Of a stretch of 45,526 nucleotides of DNA, positions 1-8,751 are shown in pieces. The first letter of the stretch is position 1, and each line of letters starts with the position of its first letter. The DNA comes from Bacteroidia bacterium. Its GTDB lineage: Bacteria > Bacteroidota > Bacteroidia > NS11-12g > UBA9320. A program made the translations under genes and the position numbers. Under the pieces are notes generated by a model. It saw only the letters and a list, made by a program, of their open reading frames with translations, ran no database searches and was not told where the DNA came from. The stretch spans positions 49,371 to 94,896 of the forward strand of contig JAEPQQ010000006.1 in NCBI GenBank assembly GCA_017640445.1. The letters run 5' to 3'.

Positions 1-1369
1 TCTGCCCGGCTTTTGGAACTTCAATTCGTTGAAAATCAACCGATAACACTTCCTTTAATTGGTCGAGCCCCTCTCCTTCTCCGTGCGACAGAAAAACCGA
101 CTTGAGAGACGAAGCATTATGCACGCGCTGAAAGTAGGTTTTCAACTCGTTTTGGTCGGGATGGGCAGAAAAGACATCGGTTGAAGCGATACGCGCATAG
201 ACATGTCGATCAAACTTCTTGATACGTATCGTTTTTTTGCCTTCTAAGAGCTCTGCACCCAGGGTGCCGGGTGTACAGTAACCAGCAATTAAAATCGTGC
301 AATGAGGGTTTTCTATGTTGTTTGCTACATGGCGTTGTATCCTTCCGCCATTCATCATACCAGCCGACGAAACAATGATGCTCGATCGGTAGTTGGCATT
401 CATAAAGGCCTCATCTTCCCGGTCTTCTACTACATATAGCTGCTTAAACCGGAATAAATCCTTGTACTCATTCACGAAATTCCGCGCTTCCGAGTTCAGA
501 AACGACGTATACTCTTCGTGGATGTTTCCACTTGTAATACCCAGTGGACTATCGGTAAACACCCGAACATCGTCTACACCATGCTCGCGAAACAACTTAT
601 TGAGTGTGAACAGGATAGACTGCGTTCTGCCCACGCTAAACGCAGGTATTAGCAAGCGACCGGCTTGGTCGATGCAGGTTTTCTGAACGTAATCCCAAAG
701 CGTTTCCTCCGGACTCCGGGTTTCTTTGTGTAACCGCGCGCCATACGTACCTTCCATTACCAGGTAATCCAGCTCCTTCATAGGCTCTGGAGCTACCACA
801 ATTTTTGCATTGGACTTGCCCAGATCGCCGGTAAAACCAAGTCGCTTCGTCTTGCCCTTTTCGGTAATGGCCAAACACAAACTGGATGCCCCAAGAATAT
901 GGCCAGCGGGTAAAAATTCAACTGTTACCTGGTCGTTTACCTCAAACGGTTTGTTAAACTCCACGGTAACCATGCTATCCACCACATCCATTACCTGTTT
1001 GTGGCCATACAATCGTCGGGTAGGCAACTTGCGCTTGCGTTTCTTGTTTACCCGGTCGGCCTCAATGTTCGCCGCATCGCTGAGAAGAATATCGCTCAGG
1101 GCCAAAGTGGGTTCCGTACACAATATTTTGCCTTCATAGCCCTGAGAAAACAGGGTTGGCAGATTGCCCGAATGATCGACATGAGCATGGGTAAGCAATA
1201 CGAGGTCGATGTCTTCCGGGTCAAAGGGGAAGTTTGCATTGTCTTCGCGTGCTACGTCTTTCTCGTAATTCAGACCGCAGTCGATGAGTATGGAATACCC
1301 CGAATCCAAGGTAAGCCGGTACATACTACCGGTAACCTGCCTGGCCGCCCCGTGAAAAGTGAGTTTCAT
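1..1369 (-). CDS. MBL-fold beta-CASP RNA-processing-type hydrolase, 3' end cut by window
   Basis: Partial gene: the frame opens with ATG at 1369 and is still open at base 1, giving 456 residues. The metallo-beta-lactamase zinc motif HAHVDHSG lies at about residues 61-68, followed by a beta-CASP domain and a late 'FSAHPDQNEL' segment typical of the RMMBL C-terminal part. The family (archaeal and bacterial CPSF73-like proteins) contains zinc-dependent RNA endo/exonucleases, so a cytoplasmic role in RNA cleavage is likely but inferred. The family is usually about 450-470 residues and the visible end reads VPKAGQ, a pattern often close to the C terminus, so only a few residues are probably missing. 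A TTCCTTTG box at 1386-1379 sits a few bases ahead of the start. It is divergent from the small membrane protein gene at 1441. Confidence 0.88.
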   Translation of the reverse strand, partial: MKLTFHGAARQVTGSMYRLTLDSGYSILIDCGLNYEKDVAREDNANFPFDPEDIDLVLLTHAHVDHSGNLPTLFSQGYEGKILCTEPTLALSDILLSDAANIEADRVNKKRKRKLPTRRLYGHKQVMDVVDSMVTVEFNKPFEVNDQVTVEFLPAGHILGASSLCLAITEKGKTKRLGFTGDLGKSNAKIVVAPEPMKELDYLVMEGTYGARLHKETRSPEETLWDYVQKTCIDQAGRLLIPAFSVGRTQSILFTLNKLFREHGVDDVRVFTDSPLGITSGNIHEEYTSFLNSEARNFVNEYKDLFRFKQLYVVEDREDEAFMNANYRSSIIVSSAGMMNGGRIQRHVANNIENPHCTILIAGYCTPGTLGAELLEGKKTIRIKKFDRHVYARIASTDVFSAHPDQNELKTYFQRVHNASSLKSVFLSHGEGEGLDQLKEVLSVDFQRIEVPKAGQ

Positions 1370-1440
1370 TAAAGCCTGCAAAGGAAGGCTTTTTAACGTA
1401 ATCCAGTTAAAATTAGGTTACTTTGTTCGCACAGTTGACT
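1370..1440. promoter_or_regulatory. divergent promoter region
   Basis: This 71-base gap separates two divergent starts. The minus strand has TTCCTTTG (1386-1379) and the plus strand has TTACTTTG (1418-1425). Each is one base off the Bacteroidota -7 consensus TAnnTTTG and lies 5-15 bases from its start codon. No convincing -33 TTG element was checked. Assignment is inference from motif and position. Confidence 0.4.
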
Positions 1441-1791
1441 ATGGATTTACAAACTAAACGAGACTTGATCGACCGTTTTATCGCAGAAAAACGGAAGGGC
1501 ATGGAATACAGCGAAATCAGAAAGAAGCTGAAGGAAGCGAATGTGGAAGAAGAACATATCAAAAAGATCATTCGCGCCGTAGATGCAGAAGTACTTCGCG
1601 GAGCGGTGAATAAAGCCGAAGGACAGCAAGGTGTTGAATTTATGCTGGTTGGAGCCATATTGACCGTATTTAGTCTGGTTAGCTTTCTGTTTCTAAAACT
1701 GAGTGTTTTGGTTACTGGGAGCCTGATTGCGGGAGGTCCGGGGTTGTTTATCGTGGGCTACAATAAGTACAAGAAAGCAAAACAGAGTTAG
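1441..1791 (+). CDS. small membrane protein with coiled-coil-like N terminus
   Basis: A 116-residue protein not assigned to a known family. The first 60 residues are strongly charged and probably helical (many K, E and R), and look cytoplasmic. Two hydrophobic segments follow at roughly residues 66-86 and 90-106, and the protein ends in a basic tail (KYKKAKQS). The ATG at 1441 is chosen over a TTG at 1423 because the TTG overlaps a likely -7 box (TTACTTTG, 1418-1425). Its stop shares the four bases TTAG with the convergent M28 peptidase gene. It could be a membrane anchor or stress protein, but the sequence does not say which. Confidence 0.7.
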   Translation: MDLQTKRDLIDRFIAEKRKGMEYSEIRKKLKEANVEEEHIKKIIRAVDAEVLRGAVNKAEGQQGVEFMLVGAILTVFSLVSFLFLKLSVLVTGSLIAGGPGLFIVGYNKYKKAKQS

Positions 1792-2945
1792 CGGTTGATT
1801 ATCAACCGTTTGTACATCTTTTGGCCGGTATCCACTGCCAACTCGATCACATACGAACCGGTTTCGAGATGGCCTATTGAAACAGAGGTGTTAGAAGCAG
1901 ATAATTCGCGCGTTAAAACTACTTTTCCAGTTACACTTAAAACACTGATCTTAAGGTTGTTGTTCGGGTTTTCTAAAGTAAAATTCAAAATGTCATTTGC
2001 CGGGTTTGGATACACCACAATGTCCGACGCTAAGTCTACCTCAGGCGTACTTACAAATCGCGCCACCTGGGCAAAATGGATGGTTGCCGCTGCCGTAAGT
2101 CGTACGGCCTGTTTGAGGGAAGTCGTATCCATGTTTCCCAACGTATCAGAGGGTCGGTGAGAGTATTTATCCTGCGCATTTTGATATAACCCTGTAATTA
2201 CCACACCTTCAGCTTCAAAAGGGATGTAATCACTGCTAAAAGCCTGGCTTACCACCGGTGTAAGGCTGGTATACGCTTCGGCAAGCTGTGTCAGGGTATC
2301 TGTAACCAACCAACTCAAAGCGTTATTGCTTATTGGATCGTTGTATTCGTCGCGCTCACATTTTATTTTGTCGTTGCCCGTTACGCCTCTTGTACCGCCT
2401 ATTTGGTCGATGTTCATCACCATGTAAAGCTTGTTATTCAGGAAAGAAAGCTGGTTATCGACGTAATACTGACTACCGGTGTACCCTTCTTCTTCCCCAT
2501 CAAAATTGACAAACAGAACAGTCCGATTGGTGGAAAGTGGTTCCAGAATACGAGCCGTTTCCAATATTGCCGCGATTCCCGAACCGTTGTCGTTTGCTCC
2601 AGGGCCGTTGCGCGTGTCAAAATGCCCGCAAACCAGAATGTATTCATCTCCACTCCCCTGTTTGGTAACCACCACGTTTCGATACGTTCTGGTTCCTTTT
2701 ACAAACGAATCGATGCGTATGGAGTCGTACCCAAAACTGGCGTACTCCGATTTGAGCCATTCAACGGTTTTGTAGCTTTCCGTAGAATTGACTGATTTTA
2801 TTCCAAGATTCTCAAAGCTACGCACGTAGGACACCGATCTGTCAATCTTGTCCAACTCCTTATTGATGTTGGGATTATACAGTTGTGCATGGGTTAGTAT
2901 CCATGCAAAAAAGAAGTAATTAAACGCTAAAAGCCTCTTTGTCAC
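1788..2945 (-). CDS. secreted M28-family zinc metallopeptidase with T9SS sorting domain
   Basis: A 385-residue protein. An N-terminal hydrophobic signal peptide ends near 'THA-Q' (residues 1-20). The M28 aminopeptidase domain shows the paired-zinc ligands in GHFDTR (H108, D110), ANDNGSG (D119) and the catalytic EEE stretch (about 151-153). From about residue 303 there is a type A T9SS C-terminal domain with the VYPNPA motif and a basic end (KRLIINR). It should remove N-terminal amino acids from peptides outside the cell after export by T9SS. The start is GTG at 2945, overlapping the tsaE stop by four bases (GTGA), so it is translationally coupled to tsaE and transcribed with porX. A secreted peptidase in that operon is unusual. 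Confidence 0.92.
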   Translation of the reverse strand: MTKRLLAFNYFFFAWILTHAQLYNPNINKELDKIDRSVSYVRSFENLGIKSVNSTESYKTVEWLKSEYASFGYDSIRIDSFVKGTRTYRNVVVTKQGSGDEYILVCGHFDTRNGPGANDNGSGIAAILETARILEPLSTNRTVLFVNFDGEEEGYTGSQYYVDNQLSFLNNKLYMVMNIDQIGGTRGVTGNDKIKCERDEYNDPISNNALSWLVTDTLTQLAEAYTSLTPVVSQAFSSDYIPFEAEGVVITGLYQNAQDKYSHRPSDTLGNMDTTSLKQAVRLTAAATIHFAQVARFVSTPEVDLASDIVVYPNPANDILNFTLENPNNNLKISVLSVTGKVVLTRELSASNTSVSIGHLETGSYVIELAVDTGQKMYKRLIINR

Positions 2946-3355
2946 TCTACAAAGATACGACGTGATTCACGTTCATCCATGGTTATTTTTATGGTAAGGT
3001 GTTCATATTCCTGCCATATTTCCTCTGCCATTTCAGGCCATTCCACAAAACATGCATTCCCTGAATCCAGCACTTCGGGCAAGCCAAACTCGAACACCTC
3101 TGAAGCGTCATTGATTCGGTAAAGGTCAATATGATAGACAACATCGTTTTGCCCCTGGTATTCATTTACCAGGCCAAAACTTGGGCTGCTCATGTCGGAT
3201 TGGACTCCCAGTTGCTTCGCAATGCGTTTAACCAAAGTTGTTTTCCCCGCTCCGAGATCACCTCGAAGCAGCACCAATGGTGTATTCTCTAAGAGTGGAA
3301 CTACGTGTTCTACGACCTGGTCAAGTTCGTCTTCACCCGAGATTAAGAACTCCAT
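2942..3355 (-). CDS. tsaE: tRNA threonylcarbamoyladenosine biosynthesis ATPase TsaE
   Basis: A 137-residue cytoplasmic P-loop ATPase of the usual family length. The Walker A motif GDLGAGKTT lies at residues 32-40, and the family-typical HIDLYR (about 95-100) and FVEWPE segments follow. TsaE works with TsaB and TsaD to attach the threonylcarbamoyl group to A37 of ANN-decoding tRNAs. Its ATG overlaps the porX stop by one base (TAATG), and its own stop overlaps the M28 peptidase start by four bases, so the three genes form one tight operon. tsaE next to porX is, from memory, a recurring arrangement in Bacteroidota. Confidence 0.96.
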   Translation of the reverse strand: MEFLISGEDELDQVVEHVVPLLENTPLVLLRGDLGAGKTTLVKRIAKQLGVQSDMSSPSFGLVNEYQGQNDVVYHIDLYRINDASEVFEFGLPEVLDSGNACFVEWPEMAEEIWQEYEHLTIKITMDERESRRIFVE

Positions 3356-4908
3356 TATTTGCTGGAAAGTGTGATCAGAGGCACCATCATTTCTTCAACA
3401 CTTATTCCTCCGTGTTGAATGGTGTCGCGATAGTACTTGGCATAGTGGTTTAGATTGTTTGGATAAACAAAGAAGTCGGAATTACGACAGAAAATAAAGT
3501 TCGAACTCAGGTGCTGTGTAGGCAAGCCTGCCTTCGAAGGGTCTTTAATGTGAAATACCTCTTTCGGGTTAAAGTCCAGGTTTCTACCCGTTTTATAACG
3601 CAGGTTAGTGGTGGTTTTTTTATCACCAATCACCTTCACCGGGTCGGTTACCTTAACCGAACCATGGTCGGTTGTAATAATTACCTTGGCCTTCTTTTCC
3701 GAAATACGCTTCAGTGCTTCATACAACGGGCTATGTTCAAACCACGAAAGGGTTAGCGAACGATAAGCTGCCTCATCTTCTGCCAGCTCACGCATTACCT
3801 TATAATCGGTTCGGGCATGAGACAACGTATCAACAAAGTTGTATACGATGGCGTTTAGATCGTTGTCGAACATATTCGGTATGTCATCCACCAAATCTTT
3901 TCCCTGTCCAAGGTGAACAATCTTGGTGTAACTGGTCTTTACGTTATTGACACGAAGACGTTGTAACAGGTCTTTTAAGAAGAATTCTTCATGTAAGTTC
4001 TTACCTCCTTCCTCTTCATCGTTGCTCCACTTCTTGGGGAAACGTTTTTCGATATCAGAGGGTAAAAGGCCTGCAAACAAAGCGTTACGGCAATACTGCG
4101 TAGTTGTTGGCAACAAACTCAGGTACATATCTTCGTCTTCAACCCTAAACAATTCAGAAATCAAGGGCTGAATAAACCGCCATTGATCAAATCGAAGGTT
4201 GTCAATAAGGATTAGGAAAACCGGCTCATTCCCCATTTGAGGTACAATTCGCCGATTCATCAAGGTATGCGACATGGTTGGCGCTTCCTTGTTGTCGTAA
4301 TCCAGAAATCGGATGTAGTTTTTTTCAATGTATTTGGCAAACTCCCGGTTGGTCTCATGCTTCTGGGTTTGAAGCACTTCTTCCATTCCTGTTTCGTTGC
4401 TTCGTTGGATTTCCAACTCGTAGTAAACCAGCTTTTTGTAGATCGACTTCCAGCTTTCCCAATCCAGATTCTCCATCAGGGCCATCATGATGTTTCTGAA
4501 TTCCTGTTGGTACTTAGACGTCACCTTTTCCGTTACCAGTCGCTTGTTGTCGACAATCTTCTTAATCGACATTAAGATTTGTTTCGGATTAACCGGTTTA
4601 ATGAGATAGTCTTCGATTTTGGAGCCAATGGCATCTTCCATAATCTGTTCTTCCTCACTTTTGGTAATCATCACAACCGGCAAGTCTTCACGCAATTCCT
4701 TAATTTGGTTCAAAGCATCCAACCCACTTACTCCTGGCATGTTTTCATCGAGAAAAACCAGGTCAAACCGACTACCAGTTATGCTTTCAACGGCATCAAG
4801 TCCATTGTTTACCGTAGTTACCTGATACCCTTTCGATTCTAAAAACAGAATGTGTGGTTTAAGGAGTTCAATTTCGTCGTCGGCCCAAAGAATGTGAATG
4901 TTTTGCAT
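3355..4908 (-). CDS. porX: T9SS response regulator PorX (receiver plus PglZ/alkaline phosphatase-fold domain)
   Basis: A 517-residue two-domain protein. The receiver domain (about 1-120) begins ILWADDE, with phospho-acceptor D54 in FLDENMPG and K105 in YLIKPV. After a helical linker (about 125-190), the C-terminal PglZ domain of the alkaline phosphatase superfamily has VFLILIDNLR, THTQYCRN-like LPTTTQYCRNALF, and ITTDHGSVKV segments carrying metal-site residues. PorX is the response regulator controlling T9SS genes, and the PglZ domain is reported to act on oligonucleotide second messengers. The ATG at 4908 matches the family start. A longer TTG-initiated frame to 4926 is less likely. It heads the porX-tsaE-M28 operon and is divergent from the HD gene. 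The T9SS cargo genes nearby fit its role. Confidence 0.96.
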   Translation of the reverse strand: MQNIHILWADDEIELLKPHILFLESKGYQVTTVNNGLDAVESITGSRFDLVFLDENMPGVSGLDALNQIKELREDLPVVMITKSEEEQIMEDAIGSKIEDYLIKPVNPKQILMSIKKIVDNKRLVTEKVTSKYQQEFRNIMMALMENLDWESWKSIYKKLVYYELEIQRSNETGMEEVLQTQKHETNREFAKYIEKNYIRFLDYDNKEAPTMSHTLMNRRIVPQMGNEPVFLILIDNLRFDQWRFIQPLISELFRVEDEDMYLSLLPTTTQYCRNALFAGLLPSDIEKRFPKKWSNDEEEGGKNLHEEFFLKDLLQRLRVNNVKTSYTKIVHLGQGKDLVDDIPNMFDNDLNAIVYNFVDTLSHARTDYKVMRELAEDEAAYRSLTLSWFEHSPLYEALKRISEKKAKVIITTDHGSVKVTDPVKVIGDKKTTTNLRYKTGRNLDFNPKEVFHIKDPSKAGLPTQHLSSNFIFCRNSDFFVYPNNLNHYAKYYRDTIQHGGISVEEMMVPLITLSSK

Positions 4909-5045
4909 GAATGTGTTTCCGTTCAATACTTAACTGCAAAATTCGACTATTAGTACTACGATTCGAATTACTTGGATAAAAAAACACAAATTGAAGATAA
5001 AAATCAGCCGGTGCCATTTGGTAAACAAGTTTAGTTTTGCATCCG
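4909..5045. promoter_or_regulatory. divergent promoter region porX / HD gene
   Basis: This 137-base gap holds promoters in both directions. On the plus strand TAGTTTTG at 5032-5039 is a perfect -7 box and ends only six bases before the GTG start of the HD gene. On the minus strand an ATTTTG-containing box near 4936-4943 precedes porX by about 30 bases and is a weaker match. No hairpin or other structure stands out. Confidence 0.55.
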
Positions 5046-6263
5046 GTGAATAAGAAAAAAATCATAAACGATCCAATCTACGGCTTTGTTTCCATTGAAG
5101 ACGGCCTGGTATTTGATCTGGTTCAGCATCCGTACTTTCAGCGGTTGCGACGTATTAAACAACTCGGATTAACCAATTTGGTATATCCTGGAGCCAATCA
5201 CACACGATTTCATCATGCTCTGGGGGCCATGCACCTAATGGGAAAAGCGATCAAAGTGCTTCAATCAAAGGGCATTGAAATTACCAAAGAGGAAGAGACT
5301 TCTGCACTCATTGCCATTTTGTTGCACGACATTGGACATGGGCCTTTCAGCCATGTAATGGAACACGCTTTTATAGAAGGAATTGCACATGAGGAGGTTT
5401 CATTGGCCTTTATGAAAAAACTCAATGTTGAGTTTAAAGGGCAACTCACCATAGCCATTGAAATCTTTACAAATACGTACAAAAAGAAGTTCCTCCACCA
5501 ACTGGTTTCAAGCCAACTCGACGTAGACCGGCTGGATTACCTTACCCGTGATAGTTTCTATACCGGGGTTTCGGAAGGCATTGTTGGTTTAGAGCGTATT
5601 ATTCAAATGCTGAATGTCGAAAACGATCAATTGGTCATCGACGAGAAAGGAATCTACTCCGTAGAAAAGTTCATTGTAGCACGTCGGTTAATGTATTGGC
5701 AGGTTTACTTGCACAAGACCACAATAGGTGCCGATTGTATCCTTCAAAATGCCCTAAAAAGAGCGAAACACCTTCGAATGGATGGGCAACAACTGTTCAG
5801 CACACCTTCACTGGATTATTTCTTACAAAACAAGGTAACGGGCGACAATGTACGTGAGTCGACGGAGGTATTGCACCTGTTTAGCCAACTTGACGATTTA
5901 GACATCATAACGTGTTTGAAAGCCTGGCAGCATCACGATGATCGGGTCCTGGCCTTCCTGAGCGACAGTCTGATCAACCGTAACCTACCGAAGATTACCA
6001 TTCAAAACGAAGAAATTCCACTCGACTACTGGCAAAATACCATCAACGAAGTTCGGGAGAAGTTCGACATGTCGTCTTCGGAAGCAGAATACATGGTAAC
6101 CATAGGAAAATTACATAATTCGGCATATCATTCATCGAAAGAAGAAATTGTTATACGCAAGAAAGACGGGCAGTTGATCGACTTGGCTCAGGCCTCTCAG
6201 AATTACAATTTCGTGAGTGCCAACAGCGTGGCTACCAAGTATTTCGTTTGTCGGCCAAAATAG
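5046..6263 (+). CDS. HD-domain phosphohydrolase (dGTPase-like)
   Basis: A 405-residue cytoplasmic protein. HD-superfamily metal ligands are visible as RFHHALG (H57), LLHDIGHGPFSH (H94-D95) and a later 'LDVDRLDYLTRDS' aspartate. These proteins resemble dNTP triphosphohydrolases and YdhJ/YdgH-type enzymes; the exact nucleotide substrate is not known. The start is chosen as GTG 5046, giving VNKKKIINDP, which matches relatives that begin MNKxKIINDP. An upstream TTG at 5037 lies inside the -7 promoter box (5032-5039) and cannot be transcribed from it. The transcript would begin at or within a few bases of the GTG, so it is probably leaderless. It is first in the run leading to lpxD, lpxC/fabZ and lpxA, although lpxD has its own promoter box. 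Confidence 0.9.
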   Translation: MNKKKIINDPIYGFVSIEDGLVFDLVQHPYFQRLRRIKQLGLTNLVYPGANHTRFHHALGAMHLMGKAIKVLQSKGIEITKEEETSALIAILLHDIGHGPFSHVMEHAFIEGIAHEEVSLAFMKKLNVEFKGQLTIAIEIFTNTYKKKFLHQLVSSQLDVDRLDYLTRDSFYTGVSEGIVGLERIIQMLNVENDQLVIDEKGIYSVEKFIVARRLMYWQVYLHKTTIGADCILQNALKRAKHLRMDGQQLFSTPSLDYFLQNKVTGDNVRESTEVLHLFSQLDDLDIITCLKAWQHHDDRVLAFLSDSLINRNLPKITIQNEEIPLDYWQNTINEVREKFDMSSSEAEYMVTIGKLHNSAYHSSKEEIVIRKKDGQLIDLAQASQNYNFVSANSVATKYFVCRPK

Positions 6264-6266
6264 TTT

Positions 6267-6274
6267 TACTTTTG
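6267..6274 (+). promoter_or_regulatory. -7 promoter box of lpxD
   Basis: TACTTTTG is a perfect match to TAnnTTTG, 16 bases upstream of the lpxD TTG start. A TTTG at 6247-6250 could be the -33 element, though its 16-base spacing is slightly short. The expected leader is about 10 bases. Confidence 0.6.
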
Positions 6275-6290
6275 CAAAAAATAGAAGAGT

Positions 6291-7331
6291 TTGAGAAGTC
6301 TTTTAGTAGCCGAATTGACCGATTTTCTTGAAGGAGAATTGTCTGGCACCACCACTGAAACGTTCACCGGAGTATCGAAAATCGACCAGTCGATTCCAGG
6401 GTCTTTGTCCTTTCTGGCTAACGATAAGTATGAAGAACACATTTATACTACTTCCGCTACTGTGGTTCTGGTAAAAAAGGACTTCACCCCTCAAAAAGAA
6501 CTTGATAAAACCCTGATTCGGGTTGAGGATCCGTACCTCGCTTTTTGCAAGGTGTTGAACAAATATTTCAATCCGGCCATTGCAAAGTCGGGTGTTGAAC
6601 CCGGGGCAGTGATCTCGGAGAAGTCAACACTGGGAACAAACGTTTATATTGGAGCCAATACCTATATCGACGAGAATTCGACCATTGGTAACAATGTTAA
6701 GATTTACCCCAATTGCCATATTGGTAGTGGTGTAACCATAGACGACAATTGCCTTATCTACGCCAATGTAAGCATATACAACGACAGCCAGATTGGAGAA
6801 AATACCATTATCCATTCCGGGGCGGTAATTGGCAGTGATGGCTTTGGGCATGCACCGCAGAAAGATGGATCGTATGTAAAGATCCCTCAGATTGGAAATG
6901 TAGTAATCGGGAAGAACGTGGAAATTGGTTCCAACTGTTCGATTGATCGTGCCACTATGGGCAGTACGGTAATTCACGATGGTGTACGACTGGATAACCT
7001 GATTCAGGTTGCCCATAACGTAGAGATTGGTGCCCATACCGTAATTGCATCACAGTCGGGCATTTCGGGTAGTACCACACTTGGTCCTAACTGCGTAGTT
7101 GGTGGTCAGGTTGGTTTTGCTGGCCATATTACCATTGCTAAAGGAACCAAGATTGGTGCTCAAAGCGGACTTGGAAGATCGGTTACAGAAGAAAATACAC
7201 GCCTGTTTGGCAGTCCGGTTCAACCGTTGAAAGACGAAATGAGAAGTCAGATCGTGTTCCGTGAACTGCCACAGTTAAAAGAAAAAGTAGAACAATTAGA
7301 AAAAGTCATAAACGAAAAGAATGAAGGTTGA
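6291..7331 (+). CDS. lpxD: UDP-3-O-acylglucosamine N-acyltransferase LpxD
   Basis: A 346-residue protein of normal length. An N-terminal uridine-binding domain (1-100; includes SLSFLAND and the 'YLAFCKVL' segment) is followed by a left-handed beta-helix built from hexapeptide repeats (about 105-310), with the catalytic histidine in LIQVAHNVEIG. A C-terminal helix runs from about 315 to the end. It adds the second hydroxyacyl chain to UDP-glucosamine in lipid A synthesis at the cytoplasmic membrane face. The start must be TTG 6291, because an in-frame TAG lies at 6282 and the protein otherwise begins too late. Its last 11 bases overlap the lpxC start, which implies coupled translation. Confidence 0.97.
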   Translation: MRSLLVAELTDFLEGELSGTTTETFTGVSKIDQSIPGSLSFLANDKYEEHIYTTSATVVLVKKDFTPQKELDKTLIRVEDPYLAFCKVLNKYFNPAIAKSGVEPGAVISEKSTLGTNVYIGANTYIDENSTIGNNVKIYPNCHIGSGVTIDDNCLIYANVSIYNDSQIGENTIIHSGAVIGSDGFGHAPQKDGSYVKIPQIGNVVIGKNVEIGSNCSIDRATMGSTVIHDGVRLDNLIQVAHNVEIGAHTVIASQSGISGSTTLGPNCVVGGQVGFAGHITIAKGTKIGAQSGLGRSVTEENTRLFGSPVQPLKDEMRSQIVFRELPQLKEKVEQLEKVINEKNEG

Positions 7332-8739
7332 TATGGAGAAGATGCAGACTACAATTAAGGAGTCGTTCACGATTTCTGGCACTGGTTTGCACACGGGAAA
7401 GGCAGTAAACATGACGTTTTTGCCAGCAGAGGAAGATCACGGATATAAGTTTCAGCGAATCGATCTTGAAGGGCAGCCTATTGTTGATGCTCTTGTAGAC
7501 CATGTAGTAGATATATCGCGTGGAACAACGCTTGAGCAAAACGGTGCACGCATTAGTACGGTTGAGCACGTTTTGGCGGCACTAGCCGGATTAGAGATTG
7601 ACAACGTACTCATTCAACTTGACGCGGTTGAAACACCCATTATGGACGGTAGTTCTGCTCCGTTCGTAGAGAAGTTGAAGCAAGTAGGAATAAAAGAACA
7701 AACAAAGGAACGCGAGTATTTCGAAGTTCCTTACAATATATCTTTTGAAGAACCCGAACGAGGTGTTGAAATGGTGGCCATGCCGTTGGACGACTATCGT
7801 CTTACCGTTATGATCGACTATAATTCGCCCGTATTGGGAAGTCAACACGCCTCCATCAGCGACTTGAGTGAATTTGATGCGGAAATTTCAAGTTGCCGAA
7901 CGTTTTGTTTCCTTCACGAATTAGAAATGTTGGTAGACAACAACCTAATTAAAGGAGGAGACCTGAACAATGCGATTGTTATCGTTGATCGGGTTATTCA
8001 GGATGAGGAGTTGGAACAATTAGCCAAGCTTTTTAACCGACCAAAAGTGGAGGTGAAAAAAGAAGGTATTTTAAACAATGTTGAATTGAGGTTTCAGAAT
8101 GAACCGGCACGTCACAAACTGTTAGACATGATCGGAGACCTGGCCTTAATTGGAACACCACTTAAAGCTCAGATTATGGCTGCAAGACCAGGACATGCGG
8201 CAAACGTTGAGTTTGCCAAAAAGATTAAGAAAATCATCGAAAAGACAAAAAAAGAACAACAACGCATGCAAGGTGTACCGGAGTATGACCCAAACAAGGA
8301 ACCTATTTTCAATTATCAACAAATTGAAAAGATACTTCCCCACTCCTTCCCTTTTATGCTGGTAGATAAGGTTATTGAAATCAATGAGAATTCGATTGTT
8401 GGTGTCAAAAACATTACCGGAGATCAGTACTTTTTTCAGGGACACTTCCAGGGAGAGCCTCTTATGCCCGGTGTTTTGCAACTAGAAGCAATGGCACAGG
8501 CGGGTGGAGTTTTAGTACTTCACGATAAGGAAGATCCTTCTAAATGGAGTACCTATTTCGTTAAGATCGAAAATGCCAAGTTCAAAGGCAAGGTAGTTCC
8601 TGGAGATTCACTGCTGATCAAGATGGAGCTTCGGGCTCCAATCCGAAGAGGTTTGTGCTTAATGCATGGGGAAGCCTATGTGGGAAGCAAGTTGGTATGT
8701 GAAGCCGAGATGATGGCCCAAATTGTCGAAAATAAATAA
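7321..8739 (+). CDS. lpxC/fabZ: bifunctional UDP-3-O-acyl-N-acetylglucosamine deacetylase / 3-hydroxyacyl-ACP dehydratase (LpxC-FabZ)
   Basis: A 472-residue fusion typical of Bacteroidota. The LpxC part (about 1-310) carries the zinc and active-site segments VEHVLAALAG, MDGSSAPF and HKLLDMIGDLAL (His and Asp ligands). The FabZ hotdog domain (about 325-472) starts LPHSFPFMLVDK and has the catalytic His and Glu in GHFQGEPLMPGVLQLEAMAQ. LpxC performs the committed deacetylation step of lipid A synthesis and FabZ dehydrates 3-hydroxyacyl-ACP in fatty acid elongation, so one polypeptide controls both branches drawing on hydroxyacyl-ACP. The ATG at 7321 overlaps lpxD; ATGs at 7333 and 7342 are also possible. 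Confidence 0.97.
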   Translation: MKVDMEKMQTTIKESFTISGTGLHTGKAVNMTFLPAEEDHGYKFQRIDLEGQPIVDALVDHVVDISRGTTLEQNGARISTVEHVLAALAGLEIDNVLIQLDAVETPIMDGSSAPFVEKLKQVGIKEQTKEREYFEVPYNISFEEPERGVEMVAMPLDDYRLTVMIDYNSPVLGSQHASISDLSEFDAEISSCRTFCFLHELEMLVDNNLIKGGDLNNAIVIVDRVIQDEELEQLAKLFNRPKVEVKKEGILNNVELRFQNEPARHKLLDMIGDLALIGTPLKAQIMAARPGHAANVEFAKKIKKIIEKTKKEQQRMQGVPEYDPNKEPIFNYQQIEKILPHSFPFMLVDKVIEINENSIVGVKNITGDQYFFQGHFQGEPLMPGVLQLEAMAQAGGVLVLHDKEDPSKWSTYFVKIENAKFKGKVVPGDSLLIKMELRAPIRRGLCLMHGEAYVGSKLVCEAEMMAQIVENK

Positions 8740-8751
8740 GCGTTACTCAAA

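Noticed and set aside
5037-5039. TTG as the start of the HD-domain gene
   Set aside because: It lies inside the TAGTTTTG promoter box (5032-5039), so it cannot be in the transcript made from that promoter; GTG at 5046 also fits the family N terminus.
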